A model generated the notes under the pieces. It saw only the letters and a list, made by a program, of their open reading frames with translations. It did not search any database and was not told where the DNA came from. 64,000 nucleotides of DNA from Artemia franciscana (Eukaryota > Arthropoda > Branchiopoda > Anostraca > Artemiidae). A program made the translations under genes and the position numbers. The stretch lies in contig NC_088879.1 in NCBI RefSeq assembly GCF_032884065.1, positions 16,093,489 through 16,157,488 of the forward strand, in the 5' to 3' direction. The number at the start of each line of letters is the position of its first letter. Position 1 is the stretch's first letter. Positions 47,703 to 59,895 of this stretch are shown piece by piece.

Positions 47703-48001
47703 ATTAAATAAAAAAAAACTAATTTTTTTAGCTGAAAGTAAGGACCGACATTAAAACTTAAAACGAACAGAAATTACTCCGTATATGAAATGAATTGTCC
47801 CCTCCGCAGCCCCTCGCTCTTTACGCTAAAGTTTGACTCTGCCACAATTCTACTTTTTAAAACAATTAAAAGCTTTAGCGTAAAGAGCGAGGGGTTGCGG
47901 AGGGGACAACTCATTTCATATACGGAGTAATTTCTGTTCGTTTTAAGTTTTAATGTCGCTCCTTACTCTCAGCTAAAAAAAATTAGTTTTTTTTATTTAA
48001 T
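47703..48001. repeat. Family P palindrome with 129-bp arms
   Basis: 47703-47831 and 47873-48001 are near-perfect reverse complements around a 41-base loop. The arm holds GGACCGACATTAAAACTTAA, CGAACAGAAATTACTCCGTA, CCCTCGCTCTTTACGCTAAAG-type blocks. Its strong self-complementarity suggests recent origin or homogenisation. Confidence 0.9.
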
Positions 48002-48119
48002 CTGAGAAAGAAATTAGCCTTCTTTTAAACTTTAGCAATTCGTGCCTCTCCATAGCCACTTTTTAGAGCTGTCCTAGCCTACGGGCTAGCAGACTAAACT
48101 TAAATTCTTTTGTTTAGGA

Positions 48120-48375
48120 CAAAGGCTCGGGTCCTGGGGTCTCTGATTTTTCGGGATGGAAAGGGTGCAGTGGTGTGAATCTGTAAGCCCAGCCAGAATT
48201 GACTCGGCTATAGATGGGTATGTCAAGAAATCTGGGGAAGGTAAACAGGAAGGTGTGCAAAATCACAGGAATACCGCCCCCCATTACACTTCCTGGATGA
48301 AGGGCCATGAAATGGAGATCACGGGGACTGGTAGGAACTGTAAATTCCAACGCAGTACTCTCTTTTCTTATCAAC
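48120..48375 (+). repeat. Dispersed repeat shared with 24.5 kb
   Basis: GTGTGCAAAATCACAGGAAT, CACTTCCTGGATGAAGGGCC and GGAGATCACGGGGACTGGTA match the block at 24518-24620. Confidence 0.6.
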
Positions 48376-48399
48376 AGTAGGGTTCCCATACTATTTTTG

Positions 48400-49770
48400 C
48401 TATTTTTTAAAAACGAAAGAGTTATTCATTTTAATTTATTCTGAAAAGATATTAGCACATGAAAAGTTGCAGAATTTAGAAACAAGTTTAAAACTCCCAG
48501 TCTCGGCATTGATGAAGATTTTATAACGAAATTTAACGTATTTGAAAACCCTTGAAGTGCGATCTAGAAAACACCAAATTTTTGTTTTTCCAGGAAAGTA
48601 TCATCTCACATTTCTGATTTTTCCAATGGAATCGTATCAAACAATTGGTCGCATAGTATTCTTTAAAACTCATTCGAACTAAAATAAATCCTGTAATATT
48701 CCAAACTTAAAATAAACAGAAATTACCCTAAAAGGAAAATTTAACCATCATCATAATAATAATGATAACTGCAAACAACTGAAAAAAGTAGACATATTGT
48801 TGACAATAACCATTCCTGGAAGCGTCAGTCTTTGGATTTATTAATGTTATAAAAGAAAAAATGTTTAAACAATGATTTTTTTATCATTAGAAATCTTGAA
48901 TAGTATTAGTTCTACTTCTGTTTGTAATTTCTGTTTATTCGTGCCTCAGATGTATATTGATAGTGATTTCTGTTACATTTAAATTTGGATTCTAAATGAA
49001 TTTATTTCCCTTTCTTTTTGGTTCAATTTAGGTGTTTACTTTTGTTTGAAAAACTTCTAATTTAGTAAACATTTTTCAATCAGTTCCCAGTCTTTTTTTA
49101 ATTGAGGATTTTTTTATTGGTTAATCAAATGAACATTGGTATTTTTTTTCAATTTTCTGCTTAATAAATAAGACTTTGCCTAGCTATTTGTATTTGAACC
49201 TTGTTTTTCAACAAGTTTTAATAGTGACTTAAAAATACTATTTGGCGTGGATGTGGAGGAGAAGCGTTGCTCGGATGAAAAATAAATCTGCACAACAATG
49301 TGACCTTCAGCTGAAGCAATCCTAAGCCCTATCCTAATATAACTTTGAACATATACTGGTCATCCTATTGTAATAAGAATCTTGTTGTATTATACTTTGT
49401 TTCAAGTGCTTGCTTGATGACTAAATATATTTGGAACATATTTATTAAAAAAAAATTTTTTTTACCCTTAGTTGGCCTTGATATATTGCAGATACACCAC
49501 TTTGAAAACATGGATTCATATGCTGTCTTTTGATTTCGTTCTAAATTCCCCATTAATACTGCACTAACGTTTCAACTGCTTACCCTTAGCCACGCCTGAC
49601 ATATTCAGATGCACCCTTTTGGAGAGCTAGATGCATAGAGCTTGATTTTATAAGTCAAAAGAAAACTAGTTGAAAATTCAACTTGATACCCTTAGCAAAT
49701 CATAAGATCTATTCTGACCAACTGGGTTCACCCGGAAGAGTTTTCTTTTCTATTTAAGGGAGATACAAAC
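48400..49770. other. No gene seen; includes degraded repeat units
   Basis: 49480-49640 holds two degraded units of the repeat described at 51890 (GATATATTGCAGATACACCA, ACATATTCAGATGCACCCTT). No frame supported. Confidence 0.4.
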
Positions 49771-49942
49771 CTTGGAATTCCTTCGCAGAGAGATAGGGCA
49801 AATCTTCCAAAAAACGTTGCACTTTGGTGACGTCCGTGTATTCTTGTAGGTCCTTGAAAACCATGGTGAGGGCTACGTCTACTCCTTCCACACCCTTATA
49901 ATTGTTAATAGTAGTCCATCCACTGTAAAGACGGGTCATTGG
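49771..49942 (-). CDS. Candidate internal coding exon, unknown protein
   Basis: Minus strand: acceptor GATGTATAG, then 172 bases open in one frame, then donor CAAG|GTTTGT. Peptide PMTRLYSGWTTINNYKGVEG ... VTKVQRFLEDLPYLSAKEFQ, amphipathic and low in repeats. The length and bounding splice signals fit an internal exon of a host gene. No family recognised. The polypyrimidine tract is weak, and it may be a chance frame. Confidence 0.35.
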
Positions 49943-50473
49943 CTATACATCTTTCAAAGAGCGAAGAATATTGAATATTTTGATCCTCTTGGCCTACGGT
50001 GTGCATTCTACACGCCTCATATTAAAAACTTTCTTGGGCAAAGTGGAAAATCTATTATTCAAAATCGGAAGCGAGTACTTATCGGAAGATTGATCAACCA
50101 AAAGCTGTGGTTTTCATGCACTATCTTATTTTTATTTTTCGACGTTGTAAGTTTACTTACAGTGAAGAAGTTCTAGTTGAACACATCCTGTACTACCTGT
50201 ATACTAAAAATTTCCGTGCCCTACGAGTTAAATGCTTTAAAAATGTCTGTGAATTTGTTTATGAGTAAAACTTATATTTAAAAAAGAATCTTCACTCCTC
50301 AGATTTCTTCTTCCACGTATAGGTAACCATCAGTAACGGTAAGTGGCGGCAGCTCATCGGGATTTAACTTGTACTCATATTGACATGCAAAAGCCAGGGT
50401 CACATTTTCAACTATATAATGTAGCTTGATTTTTATTGTAACTCCCTGTAATGCCAATAATACATATTTTGAT
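49943..50473. other. Unassigned DNA
   Basis: Would be intron if the adjacent exon is real. Nothing else supported. Confidence 0.35.
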
Positions 50474-50803
50474 TCATATTGTAAAATCCACGTGTTTCAA
50501 TTTGCTTATTTGAAACAATGTCACACACAACACAAACATCCTCAAGACCGGAATTGAAGTCTTAAATTTGCACTGCATATCCTCTCTGCAATTTGAATGG
50601 ACTGTATAATCTACACTTTTCACTATAGTCATCAACAATAGTACAATTCTCACAGGATGACCAACTGTCCAATGTATACAAACATAATGGGCATGTGTAA
50701 AACAATTTTCCGTGTCGACTGTCTCACTTCCAATAAGAAACTGACTTGCATTAAATAAAATGGATGTCTTCTTGGAGGAGGAGGAGTAATCAAGTGATGT
50801 CAC
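50474..50803 (-). pseudogene. Possible degraded Helitron helicase C terminus of another family
   Basis: The frame contains DTENCFTHAHYVCIHWTVGH followed by PVRIVLLLMT, which can be laid over [20 protein letters not shown] of the Helitron helicase in the correct order. Many residues differ and there is no other Helitron signal nearby, so this is tentative. Confidence 0.3.
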
Positions 50804-51889
50804 ACATCAAATCAATTAAACCTGTTTAGGCAGGATATTTTTTAATATCGACTGATTTGTTGTTTGAATCTAGATAGTGTTCAAAAGCTAATCATCAATA
50901 TCATTTTATTTGGTTTCAATTAACATGTCAATAAAATGAGTAATTGCATCTGGCCAACGACTTGAAACTTTTATACAATAGTCCAAAGACTGAAAATCAT
51001 TCTTCATTATGTTGCTAAGCATTTTTGAGCGATAACTCCTGAAAATCATTATCTACAATCAAATATTTTTCAAGGTCACTAGATTACGCATGATTTTGTA
51101 TTTCCCAAATCCAATCATTTTAATATTGACACTCTCATTACCGATTACAGAATAATAGAGAATGAAGATTTCTTCTCACCAGTAAAATATCCAACAAGAA
51201 ATAGTAACAATCTTACTCCTGTTTTATATGTTGATTCAGATCATTGTCTTTAATACATCTCACTCATGCATCTAATCCGTCTTGTCATCTTTGTACATGC
51301 ATCATATTGACTTTTTCTACAAAACATAATTTTTCTTCCAACTTGAATTTGCTCAATGCTATTACATATCCTGTAAACTCGTCCCATTCTAGGATTAGCC
51401 GACCACCCATTGTAATTTCTAGGGCTAAGCTTAGGAGATCTAGGTTTCATTTCGCCATTGCTAGGGCCTTCAAGTTCCAATAGTCTAAAAGCATCCGTTA
51501 CTAAAGAATATTCCAAGAATAATATCCTCAATGTATCCATATTGAACTCTTTTTCAATACTGTGGTGAGTGAACCGTAAAATCCAAAAAGTCACATGTCA
51601 TTGACCTTCAAAACCGGTTTTACCGGATTATAAAGGTCTCTCAGAACCAAAACAGGTCATGCCAGATAAAGTCATCTTTGCAAGTAAATATTAGATCAAG
51701 ATCAATTTTTTTTACAACTGAGGTCTTCTCCGCTTGAGCAGCCCCTGATTTCCAACATGTCCTTACGTAACAACCAAAAAAATCTTGAAGAAGTTTCAAA
51801 AAATGTGTTGAGATTGGGATTCGAAGGGGTTACTGAGCGCTTAAATTCGCTGTGGCGACACTACTCACACTCATTTGCAGGTCTGAATA
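50804..51889. other. No gene supported
   Basis: A 114-codon minus frame at 51250-51594 shows no recognisable pattern. Confidence 0.35.
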
Positions 51890-52240
51890 CGCATAATTTC
51901 TTTCAAAGATTTCAACATCCCCTAATCATTCCCTGAAAGTTCCAACTAAACACTGTTACCTCTTGTGACTTGAGATATTATATGTGAGCCAATTTGACAA
52001 CCTGGATGCACATAGTGTATTTGGATTTAGTTCAACGTCCCCCTCAAAATCCTAGAGAGTTTCAATTTATTTCCCATAGTTGTTCCTGGGATATTACAGA
52101 CACACCCTTTTCTCAACCTGCATACACATACAGTCTTTTGATGTAGCTTAAAATCACCTCCAATATCCCTGAATGAGCCCCAATCTAAGTTTCTACGACA
52201 CCCCTTTTCCATGAGAAATGACTCTGAAATAAATGAATAA
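51890..52240. repeat. Tandem repeat of about 115-130 bp, roughly three units
   Basis: Units share AACATCCCC/AACGTCCCC, CCTGAAAGTT/CTAGAGAGTTTCAA, GAGATATTA, ACAACCTGGATGCACATAGT and TTTGATTTAG. Degraded members lie at 49480-49640 and about 30660-30770. Confidence 0.65.
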
Positions 52241-52341
52241 AAACCCAGTGAAGGCTCATTGCTCTTTACTACTGGCAACGCTATTACAACCGAGGAGAAT
52301 ACCAATAGCACAGTGGCTATTGGTGCCTTATTAATTTTCAT
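52027..52341 (-). CDS. Small ORF with a signal-peptide-like start (doubtful)
   Basis: From ATG at 52341 the minus strand encodes 104 residues. The first 30 (MKINKAPIATVLLVFSSVVI then ALPVVKSNEP) look like a cleavable signal peptide, with a basic start, a hydrophobic core and an ALP region. The later part, including a VCVCRLRKGCVC Cys cluster, overlaps the tandem repeat at 51890-52240, so only the first portion could be genuine. It might be a first exon of a secreted protein; no clear donor or promoter seen. Confidence 0.25.
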   Translation of the reverse strand: MKINKAPIATVLLVFSSVVIALPVVKSNEPSLGFYSFISESFLMEKGCRRNLDWGSFRDIGGDFKLHQKTVCVCRLRKGCVCNIPGTTMGNKLKLSRILRGTLN

Positions 52342-53341
52342 TTTGGGAAGGGGGAGACGCGGAGGCAACCTGTACAAGTAATAATAAAAAAGAATTATAT
52401 CTCCTCATCTCTGAACTTCAGTATAAGGAATAACATTCTGTTTGCCATAGCTACTCCGAATTATCACTATGCCACCATAGAATAGTGCATCACAAAATAC
52501 TATACGAGTAATAGGTTAATAATAACCTAGATTCATTAATATGTTAACAATTAATATACATGGCTATATAAGTGCTAATATAACAAAATGTTATATAAGG
52601 CATATAAACAAGGAAGATTTATCAAATTTTTTCACACGCAAACACATTTTAAAACATTAGCAAAAACTGTCCTATTTTATAATTTATTCCATTGATTTAT
52701 TTATCAAATTTAAATTGATTTATATGAACATGCGAGGGTAGTTACGGATTCATGTTATCAGGAATACATTGAATTTTTCGAATAATGTGGCCCTTTTATT
52801 TAAAAAAAGAGCGGCATTCAATAGCTTAAATTCAATAGTCTTTGGTTGTTTTTTTTTTTTTTTACCTTAAATTCAATATAGTTTACAGCGAAATAATTTA
52901 AGTATAAACGTTTCAAATGACCCTCATTCATTCTCTAAATACAGTCACTAACTTTAAAAAGTTGATGAATATTTTCTGTTTCAAGACTGTTCCTGTGAAT
53001 GCATGGGAGGGTACACATAAAAACTTGTAACGTAAACAGACCCGTTTATTAGATTAAAATTTCCAACTTCTAAGATGTCAGTTTTCACTTGCAGTCCAAT
53101 TGCCAAGATCCATAATACTACAACCTAACTTGGCATTTTTTTCTCCGACAGATGCCATATTTGTTGGCCAGTTCTGTAGGAAACGGGGACCCTCCTTTTG
53201 TTGTTCCAGTAATGATTTGTTATCTCATAGTACTTCCGAAACATTTTCCATTGCTATTAAAATTATCGTCTATTTTATGATTCATATTCCTGAAATGAAA
53301 GCTTATATTCTCTCTTTGAGCGAATATGTATAAAATTTAAC
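52342..53341. other. No gene supported
   Basis: AT-rich; a frame at 53100-53333 has no recognisable pattern. Confidence 0.35.
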
Positions 53342-53882
53342 GGTACTTGTGTACTATTCAGAACACACTCAATTAGTGAACTTAGGTTCTTCCGTAGAAC
53401 AAACTACGATGCAGGTACATTTTACTGAAATATTTTATATATAGAGGTTAGGGTAGTTAGGTATTTTATATAATGCACCCCACCTCCCCCCTAGTGTGCA
53501 AATATATAGCCCAAACTTTAGATAAGGATAATGAAAAAAACTAAGCCCAAACATAGCCTATTGTTACACTTCCAAAAATGCTCCTCCTCGAAAGAGTATA
53601 AACTCATGTTGTGTCCATTGACGCACGGTTTTGTTGTGGGCAAGAACTCCTTATTGGAAAATACAATTGCCTCTTTTTCAGTCTATGGCAAATCCCAAAT
53701 CTTCATTTCAAAATCTATGTTCAGACACTATCTTCTATCACTATGGATAGCAAACTAAATTGAGTTTTGTCTTTGTGGCTATGAAACCGGATTTTCTCAT
53801 AAAATGTACCTAAATCGTAGTTTGTTCCACAAAAAAACCTAACTTCACTTATTGAGTGTGTTCTGAATAATACACAAGTACC
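53342..53882. mobile_element. 541-bp element with 82-bp terminal inverted repeats
   Basis: 53342-53423 and 53801-53882 match as reverse complements at roughly 72 of 82 positions (GGTACTTGTGTA...ATTCAGAACACACTCAAT). Flanks AATTTAAC (53334-53341) and AATTTAGC (53883-53890) form an imperfect 8-bp target-site duplication. An internal 75-codon frame (53531-53758) resembles no transposase, so this is a MITE; an 8-bp duplication would fit a hAT-type or P-type source. Confidence 0.8.
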
Positions 53883-53890
53883 AATTTAGC

Positions 53891-54214
53891 TATAAAGGTA
53901 TATACTATAATAAACTAAGGTCCAAACTTTATATTAAAAGGTCCATCATTAGAATGGCGTCCTCATTTTCTATTTATCGTTATCATGAAAAAGCTGTTCA
54001 AATAGCTAAGGTATGAGCTATGAATTTATTGATATTGCGTTCATAGTTATTTTTTCTTTCTTTATTTTTTAATCAGATATACCCAGTAGAATGAGAAGGG
54101 GCTACTGCAAGTTAACCTTATAAGAAACTAAATATTTTCGGGAAATATCATGGGAATTAAGTGTAGAATGTACCAGCTTTAGACTTTCAGTTTTAGGTTG
54201 AAAAATTAAATAGA
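53891..54214. other. Unassigned DNA
   Basis: Nothing supported. Confidence 0.35.
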
Positions 54215-54420
54215 AGCATGCTTTTTTCAACATAAAGTAAGGAGTAACATCAAAACTTAAAACGAACAGAAATTATTGCTTACATGAGGGGGTCTGTTCT
54301 ATCCTCAATACCTCGCTCTTTACGCTAAAGCTTTTTTTTAACATTTAAAAAAGCTTATTATTCTAATTAAACGGTCCATGTATTTCAGGAGTCGTTCTTA
54401 AGGTTAATCTACTTATATTC
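54215..54420 (+). repeat. Family P arm
   Basis: CATCAAAACTTAAAACGAAC, TACCTCGCTCTTTACGCTAA as in the other copies; only one arm present. Confidence 0.65.
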
Positions 54421-56864
54421 TTTTACATTGAAGACACAGACCAGTCGAATTTAAAACACGCTCATTTGTAACTAGCTCGCTAATAGATTCGCCCCATAGG
54501 GTTATTCATTTGTTGATTGTATTATGAGTATTTTGACTGAATGCTTGATCGGGAGATAATGTCAATAAGGTAAATAACTGTAATTGACCCTTAAACCTTG
54601 AGACGCTTCTGAAATTATCATTTTTTCTTGGGGGGAGGGGCTTTAATTGGTAGTACGATTGTATACTGCCTTTTTTGAACTCATTAGTGTAGCAACACAA
54701 GAACAGGATTTGCAGTGACCCATTAGGATAATTTTTATCCTACTGGTTCAATATCATTAAGTCATGTTTGCAGAACTAACTAATAAGCAAACCATACTTG
54801 TTGGGCTAATTTCTAAGTTCTCTTATGCACCCCCGCAGCACATGTAGATATAGTCGAATTAGGTCGGTGATTAGACTTTTTTATTAAGAGGGACGTACGC
54901 ATGAATATTTGTCGGGGAAGGCCCTAAAATAAAAAAATATATAATTATTTGAATAGGAAGTATGCAGAAATTTCTGGAAAAATTTAGGATTGCAGGCCTC
55001 AGGTCGAATACGAATTCAGCTTCTAGGTCCCTAGGTCACTTGCATCCGTTCAGTCTTCTTAAAGAGCCTCGGGACTAAACACTTGATTAAAATTGAGTGA
55101 ATCTTCTTTACGAAAAGAAAAAAATTCTGGAAAGCTAGAAAAGGAAAGACATAAAAAGAAGATTACTACTGTTACACTAAGACTAATTTTTTGACTAATT
55201 TTAACTTTGAGACTAATTTTCGGCTGTTTCAATTCATGAACCTCAAAATTCGTTCAGTCTAAAATACTCTTAAAACTTGCGATGAGTGTGGACAGGGCCA
55301 GGTAGACCCTAGTAAAGACTCAACGTTTAGTAGTTTGGTTGAATCAACACTAAGCGCATAAAGCTGGCCAAAAAAACCTTTCCCGGTTGTCTTAAACTTA
55401 CAGGGCATGTAAAAGGACCAATGGAGGCCCCTAAAAATCAGCCCATTAAGACAAAAAGAGTATTTAAAAAATAATTGGTTACATTAATTTGGGACGCGTG
55501 GATTTCTAAAAGCCTCAAATTTTTGACTTGAAATTTACAGGGCATGAAAGAAGAAAGAAGAAAGCCCAAGTTTGTTTTGTGGCAAATTGTCTTACAACTG
55601 AATAGGCGTCAGCAATCAGCAAAGTATGCCTTCCAAAAGGTTTTGAAAAGTCAGTTGTTGTGTATTGCTTTTCCAAACCCCAAAATGGGACAAATATTAT
55701 TTTTCTTCGTTCAATTTTATTAATATTGATCGACCAGCTTATAAGACAGGGACAGGACAAAATTTACGAAGATAAGGAATTCTAGAAGAAAAGGTTTAGG
55801 TGCATCAAGTCGTTGCAAGACAAAGTTCAACATTCTTCCTAACTAATTCACTTGAAAACTAGAAAACAACCGAAAACAATGAACGTAAATGAGAACATAG
55901 GAACCTCAAGAGAAAAACAAGTTAAGAGACAAATTAGTTTGAATTTTTTGTGACGTTCGAATTCTTCATTTTATCTAAAGACGACAAGACATAATTTTGT
56001 TTATAAATCACATTGTCATGCATCTATTTAAAAAAATAACAGTTTTTTACAAAACCGTACATACAACAATTCTATTGATATATAATAGAAAAAGATAAAT
56101 GTATATTCAAGGGCTTCTACTGGCAAAGGGTCGAAACAGCCTAAGTGCTAGACTGAAAATTATAATGTTCAATCTCGATAATTAAAAATCCTTCTCCACA
56201 TCTGCCCCATGTAAAAAAAATAGTGAACAGGAATCACACAAAATACCGATGAATCGAAAATTTTAATATAATGTTTAATTTTTTTAATTTAAAAATCTAT
56301 GTTGCATTCCACTATTTTTAGTAAAAAGAAATAAATAAATAAATAAAGCAACTGACAATCCAGCAGTGGAAAACTCTACCAAAACTACGTCAAATATCCC
56401 TCAATGAAGAACTTTCAATTAATGCAAATAGAAAGTAACAGAAAAAAACATTTTCACTAAGTTTTACCACCAAAATTAAAGAGTTATACTATACCTGAAA
56501 GGACCCGAAATAAAATCAAATAAAAGTCAAACTTACTATGAACACAGATTACTATGATCGAATAAATGAAATATAAAACGAACGTCAATTAAAATTAATA
56601 ATTACATTAAAACCGAATATAAGAGATACTACCTTGAATGAATAGGTATCCAAACATTGGATACGTTTGGACCTTTGAGGTCCAAACATTAAAATGAAAA
56701 GTCAGGCACAAATAAGACCCTGACCGCCTGCCTTTTTAACTCATCAAAAGCCTGAGTTCCATTGGGCATGTATTTATCCTAATCAATCAAACAAGAATCA
56801 TTAATCTGATGAGCATTAAATTGTTATCAAAACTTTTTTTCTTTTCAGCAAATTTAATTCATTT
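54421..56864. other. No gene seen
   Basis: AT-rich; short frames only. A duplicated GACTAATTTT motif near 55188-55215. Confidence 0.4.
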
Positions 56865-57215
56865 AATGTCACTCCTTACTTTCAGTTAAAAAAAACTTGT
56901 TTTTTCAAATTTAATTTCTAATCGTTTTTTAAATAATGTTAGGATGATCTGCGCCTCTTCATTGGAAGTATCTTCCCTTGTGAAAAATTACTCCATGTAA
57001 AGATCATCCCGCATAACCCAGTCGCCCCCACCAGAAAAATTCTCCCTGAAAACTCTATGTACTTGCCAACAACAAATCTATATGTAAAAAAAGTTTAAAG
57101 TTCATAACTTGCAGCCCTTCTCCCTGGGACTGTGAGGGATGAAATCCTTCTTAAAGACATAGTTATTAGATTTTTTTACTATGCTGAACAAAATGGCTAT
57201 CTCAAAATTTTGTAT
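56865..57215 (-). repeat. Family P/R fragment, minus orientation
   Basis: AATGTCACTCCTTACTTTCA at 56866 and AACAAAATGGCTATCTCAAA at 57187 correspond to R and P blocks read in reverse complement. Confidence 0.65.
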
Positions 57216-58730
57216 GGTTTAAATTATTTTGTATTTTAGTTGATATTTCTAACATCTTAGGACGTCATCCTTCTCAAAAAATTATGCTTACTTTAAAATT
57301 TCTAAGCTACAGGAATTATGATTATGCATAAGTTTCCTTAGGTTCATCTGAGTTTTTTCCCTTCGGGAAGAAAAATAACAACAATAAAAAACTCATCTTA
57401 AAACACTGTTCCTTTTAGTTTTTGTGACTGAGCTGTGTGGTAATAAAAAATTGGAAGTTCCAAGATCCAAGGAAGAAATACCAAAAGGAAAGTTCGTTTT
57501 TGAGTTTTTCGGCAAAGAATATGAGATTGAAGAGTATATCTAACGTTAACAACTATAATTGAGCCAGAGACAAGGTTCTTCATATAATACTTCCAGCAGA
57601 TAAATAGTAGAACAAAATAAAAGAATGGCAAAATAACTTACAGAAATGACGCCAAATCATGATAAACGAATATTATAATAACGGTTGCTTTCATTGAGGC
57701 TTAAAAATTTCCTAAACTTACTAGGATTCAGGTTTTGGTTCTAGTCACTTTAGTATATTTTTCTAAATGCTCACATATTTTCAACCAGTTGAAGATCCAA
57801 AATTTTTTGGAAAAATACTTTCGAATGTCAGGATAATAATGGAAGCTATCTAATGGTAATACATATATGTTTCCTTTTTATAAGTAATTGTGTCTTTCTT
57901 ACTCAGTTGCATGAGTGAATATTATCAGAATAAAACTCATTTAAGGAAGTCAAGGTTAAAATAAACAGAAAAGCTGGTGAATGAAGAAAGTCAACCTAAA
58001 ACAAACAGTAATTAAAGTACTCAATTAATGTTAAGTTCAATAAACTCAAAAATAGTTTTCACAATGAACTAAATTTGTGGGAATTTATTTAGTTCTGATA
58101 TTTTCCAGGGAGATTCATTTTGATTACAATACTTTTCAGTAAATATATTCCATTAAAATGTAAAGAAGATTATTATGCAAATTGAACTTTGAACAACACC
58201 AACTGGCAGAACTTGAAACAACTTTTTTTCTTTTAACCTTCAAAGAACATAAGTGTTAATGTAAAATTGAAAATATGTGTACCTTCTTTATCGCTTAATT
58301 TAGGACCCGTAAGTTTTTTTTCTTTTTTTTTTAATGCAAGATTAATTTTTGTTGCGTTACACCTTAATTTACACTGTATAATGGCAAGAGTAATAAAATA
58401 ACAGTAAATAAATAAACAGAAGATTACACAACTATAGGGAAAACACATTGAAAGGTCTTCACTCCTTCTCCATGATCATCCATTATTTGAAATTATTTTC
58501 ATATTTGGAGTGCTGAATGATGATACATAAAAAATGAATTTTAAGCCTTTTTTCCATGTATATAATTTTTTTTGCTTTAGAGGAACGTAGTTCGGTTATT
58601 TTAAGCATATGTTGGACTTGCTCAGGGTATAGTTCCTAAAATGGAAGATAGTAATTATATACAGAACAAGCAACTATCGAAGGCAAAATTTGTCAAAATT
58701 TACATTTTACGTAAAACCAAGAGATAAAGC
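57216..58730. other. No gene seen
   Basis: Nothing supported. Confidence 0.4.
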
Positions 58731-59895
58731 TCATATGTTACTTGTGACGAGGTCGGAAGAGCTGAGAGCCAAGAGCTCATATGGCATGAGCTCTAGCGAA
58801 ATTCTAAGAATCAATAGATTGATTTAAAAGGAAAATCAGAGGCTTAATACCGACCGGGATTTAAAATACGAGTTATGAGACACGACGTCCTTCTAAATAT
58901 CAAAATTCATTAAGATCCGATCACCCACTCGTAGGATAAAGATTTCCAGTACCCCCCTCTAAATCCCCCCCAGTGTCACCGGATCTGGTCGGGATTTCAA
59001 ATAAGAGCTCTGAAGCACAAGACCCTTCTAAATGTCAAATTTTATTGTGATCTGATCACCCCTTCATAAGTTACAAATACCTCATTTTTTCTGATTTTTA
59101 CAAATTACCCCCCCCCCAACTCATCCAAAGAGAATAGATCCGGTCCGGTTATATTATTCACGTACCTTGAACTTGTAATGTTCTTCCAACCAAGTTTCAT
59201 CCTGATCTCTCCATTCTAAGTCTTTTCCAAGATTTCCGGTTCCCCCCTATCCCAGATCCCCCGATGACACCGGATTCAATCGGGATTTAAAATTAGAGAT
59301 CTGAGCTATGAGTTCCTTCTAAATATGAATTTTCATTAAGATCCGATCGCTCCTTCGTAAGTTAAAAATACCTCATTTTTTCTAATTTTTCAGAATACCC
59401 CCCCCCCAAATCCCTCAAATGGAGCGGATCCGTTCCATTTATGTCAATCACAAATCTAGGACTTGTGCTTATTTTTCCCAACAAGTTTCATCCCCATCCC
59501 TCCACACGAAGCGTTTTCCAAGATTTTAGATTTCCCCCTCCAACTACCCCAATGTCACCGGATCCGGTCAAGATTTAAAATCAGAGCTCTGAGACACAAT
59601 ATAATTATAAATATCAAACTTCATTAAGATATTGTCAGCCATTCGTAAGTTAAAAATACCTTATTTTTTCTAATTATCCGAATTAACCGTCCCCCCACTC
59701 CCCCCAGATGGTCAAATCGGAGAGACGATTATTTCTAATTTAATTTAGTCTGGTTTCTGATACGCCTGTCAAGTTTCATCGTCCTAGCTTATATGTAAAT
59801 GCATAAACTAGCAAAACCGGGAACGACAGACCGACAGACACACCGACAGAATTTGCGATCGCTATATGTCACTTGGTAAATACCAAGTGCTATAA
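58731..59895 (+). mobile_element. Unclassified repeat with three ~290-bp tandem units and a 3' hairpin
   Basis: CGGGATTTAAAAT-type marks recur at about 58854, 58989, 59280 and 59568 (spacings about 135, 291, 288), each followed by TTCATTAAGATCCGATC and by poly-C stretches. It ends GACAGACCGACAGACACACC, then CACTTGGT-AAAT-ACCAAGTG (59870-59889), a perfect 8-bp hairpin, then CTATAAAA. A terminal hairpin near a CTAT is Helitron-like, but the 5' end was not identified. Confidence 0.6.

Noticed and set aside
47703..48001. Replication origin or telomere-like palindrome
   Set aside because: Other copies of the same sequence are dispersed and degraded, so a repeat-family explanation is enough.
51250..51594. 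114-codon minus frame
   Set aside because: Considered as an exon but no family, no clear splice context, and repeat-like surroundings.
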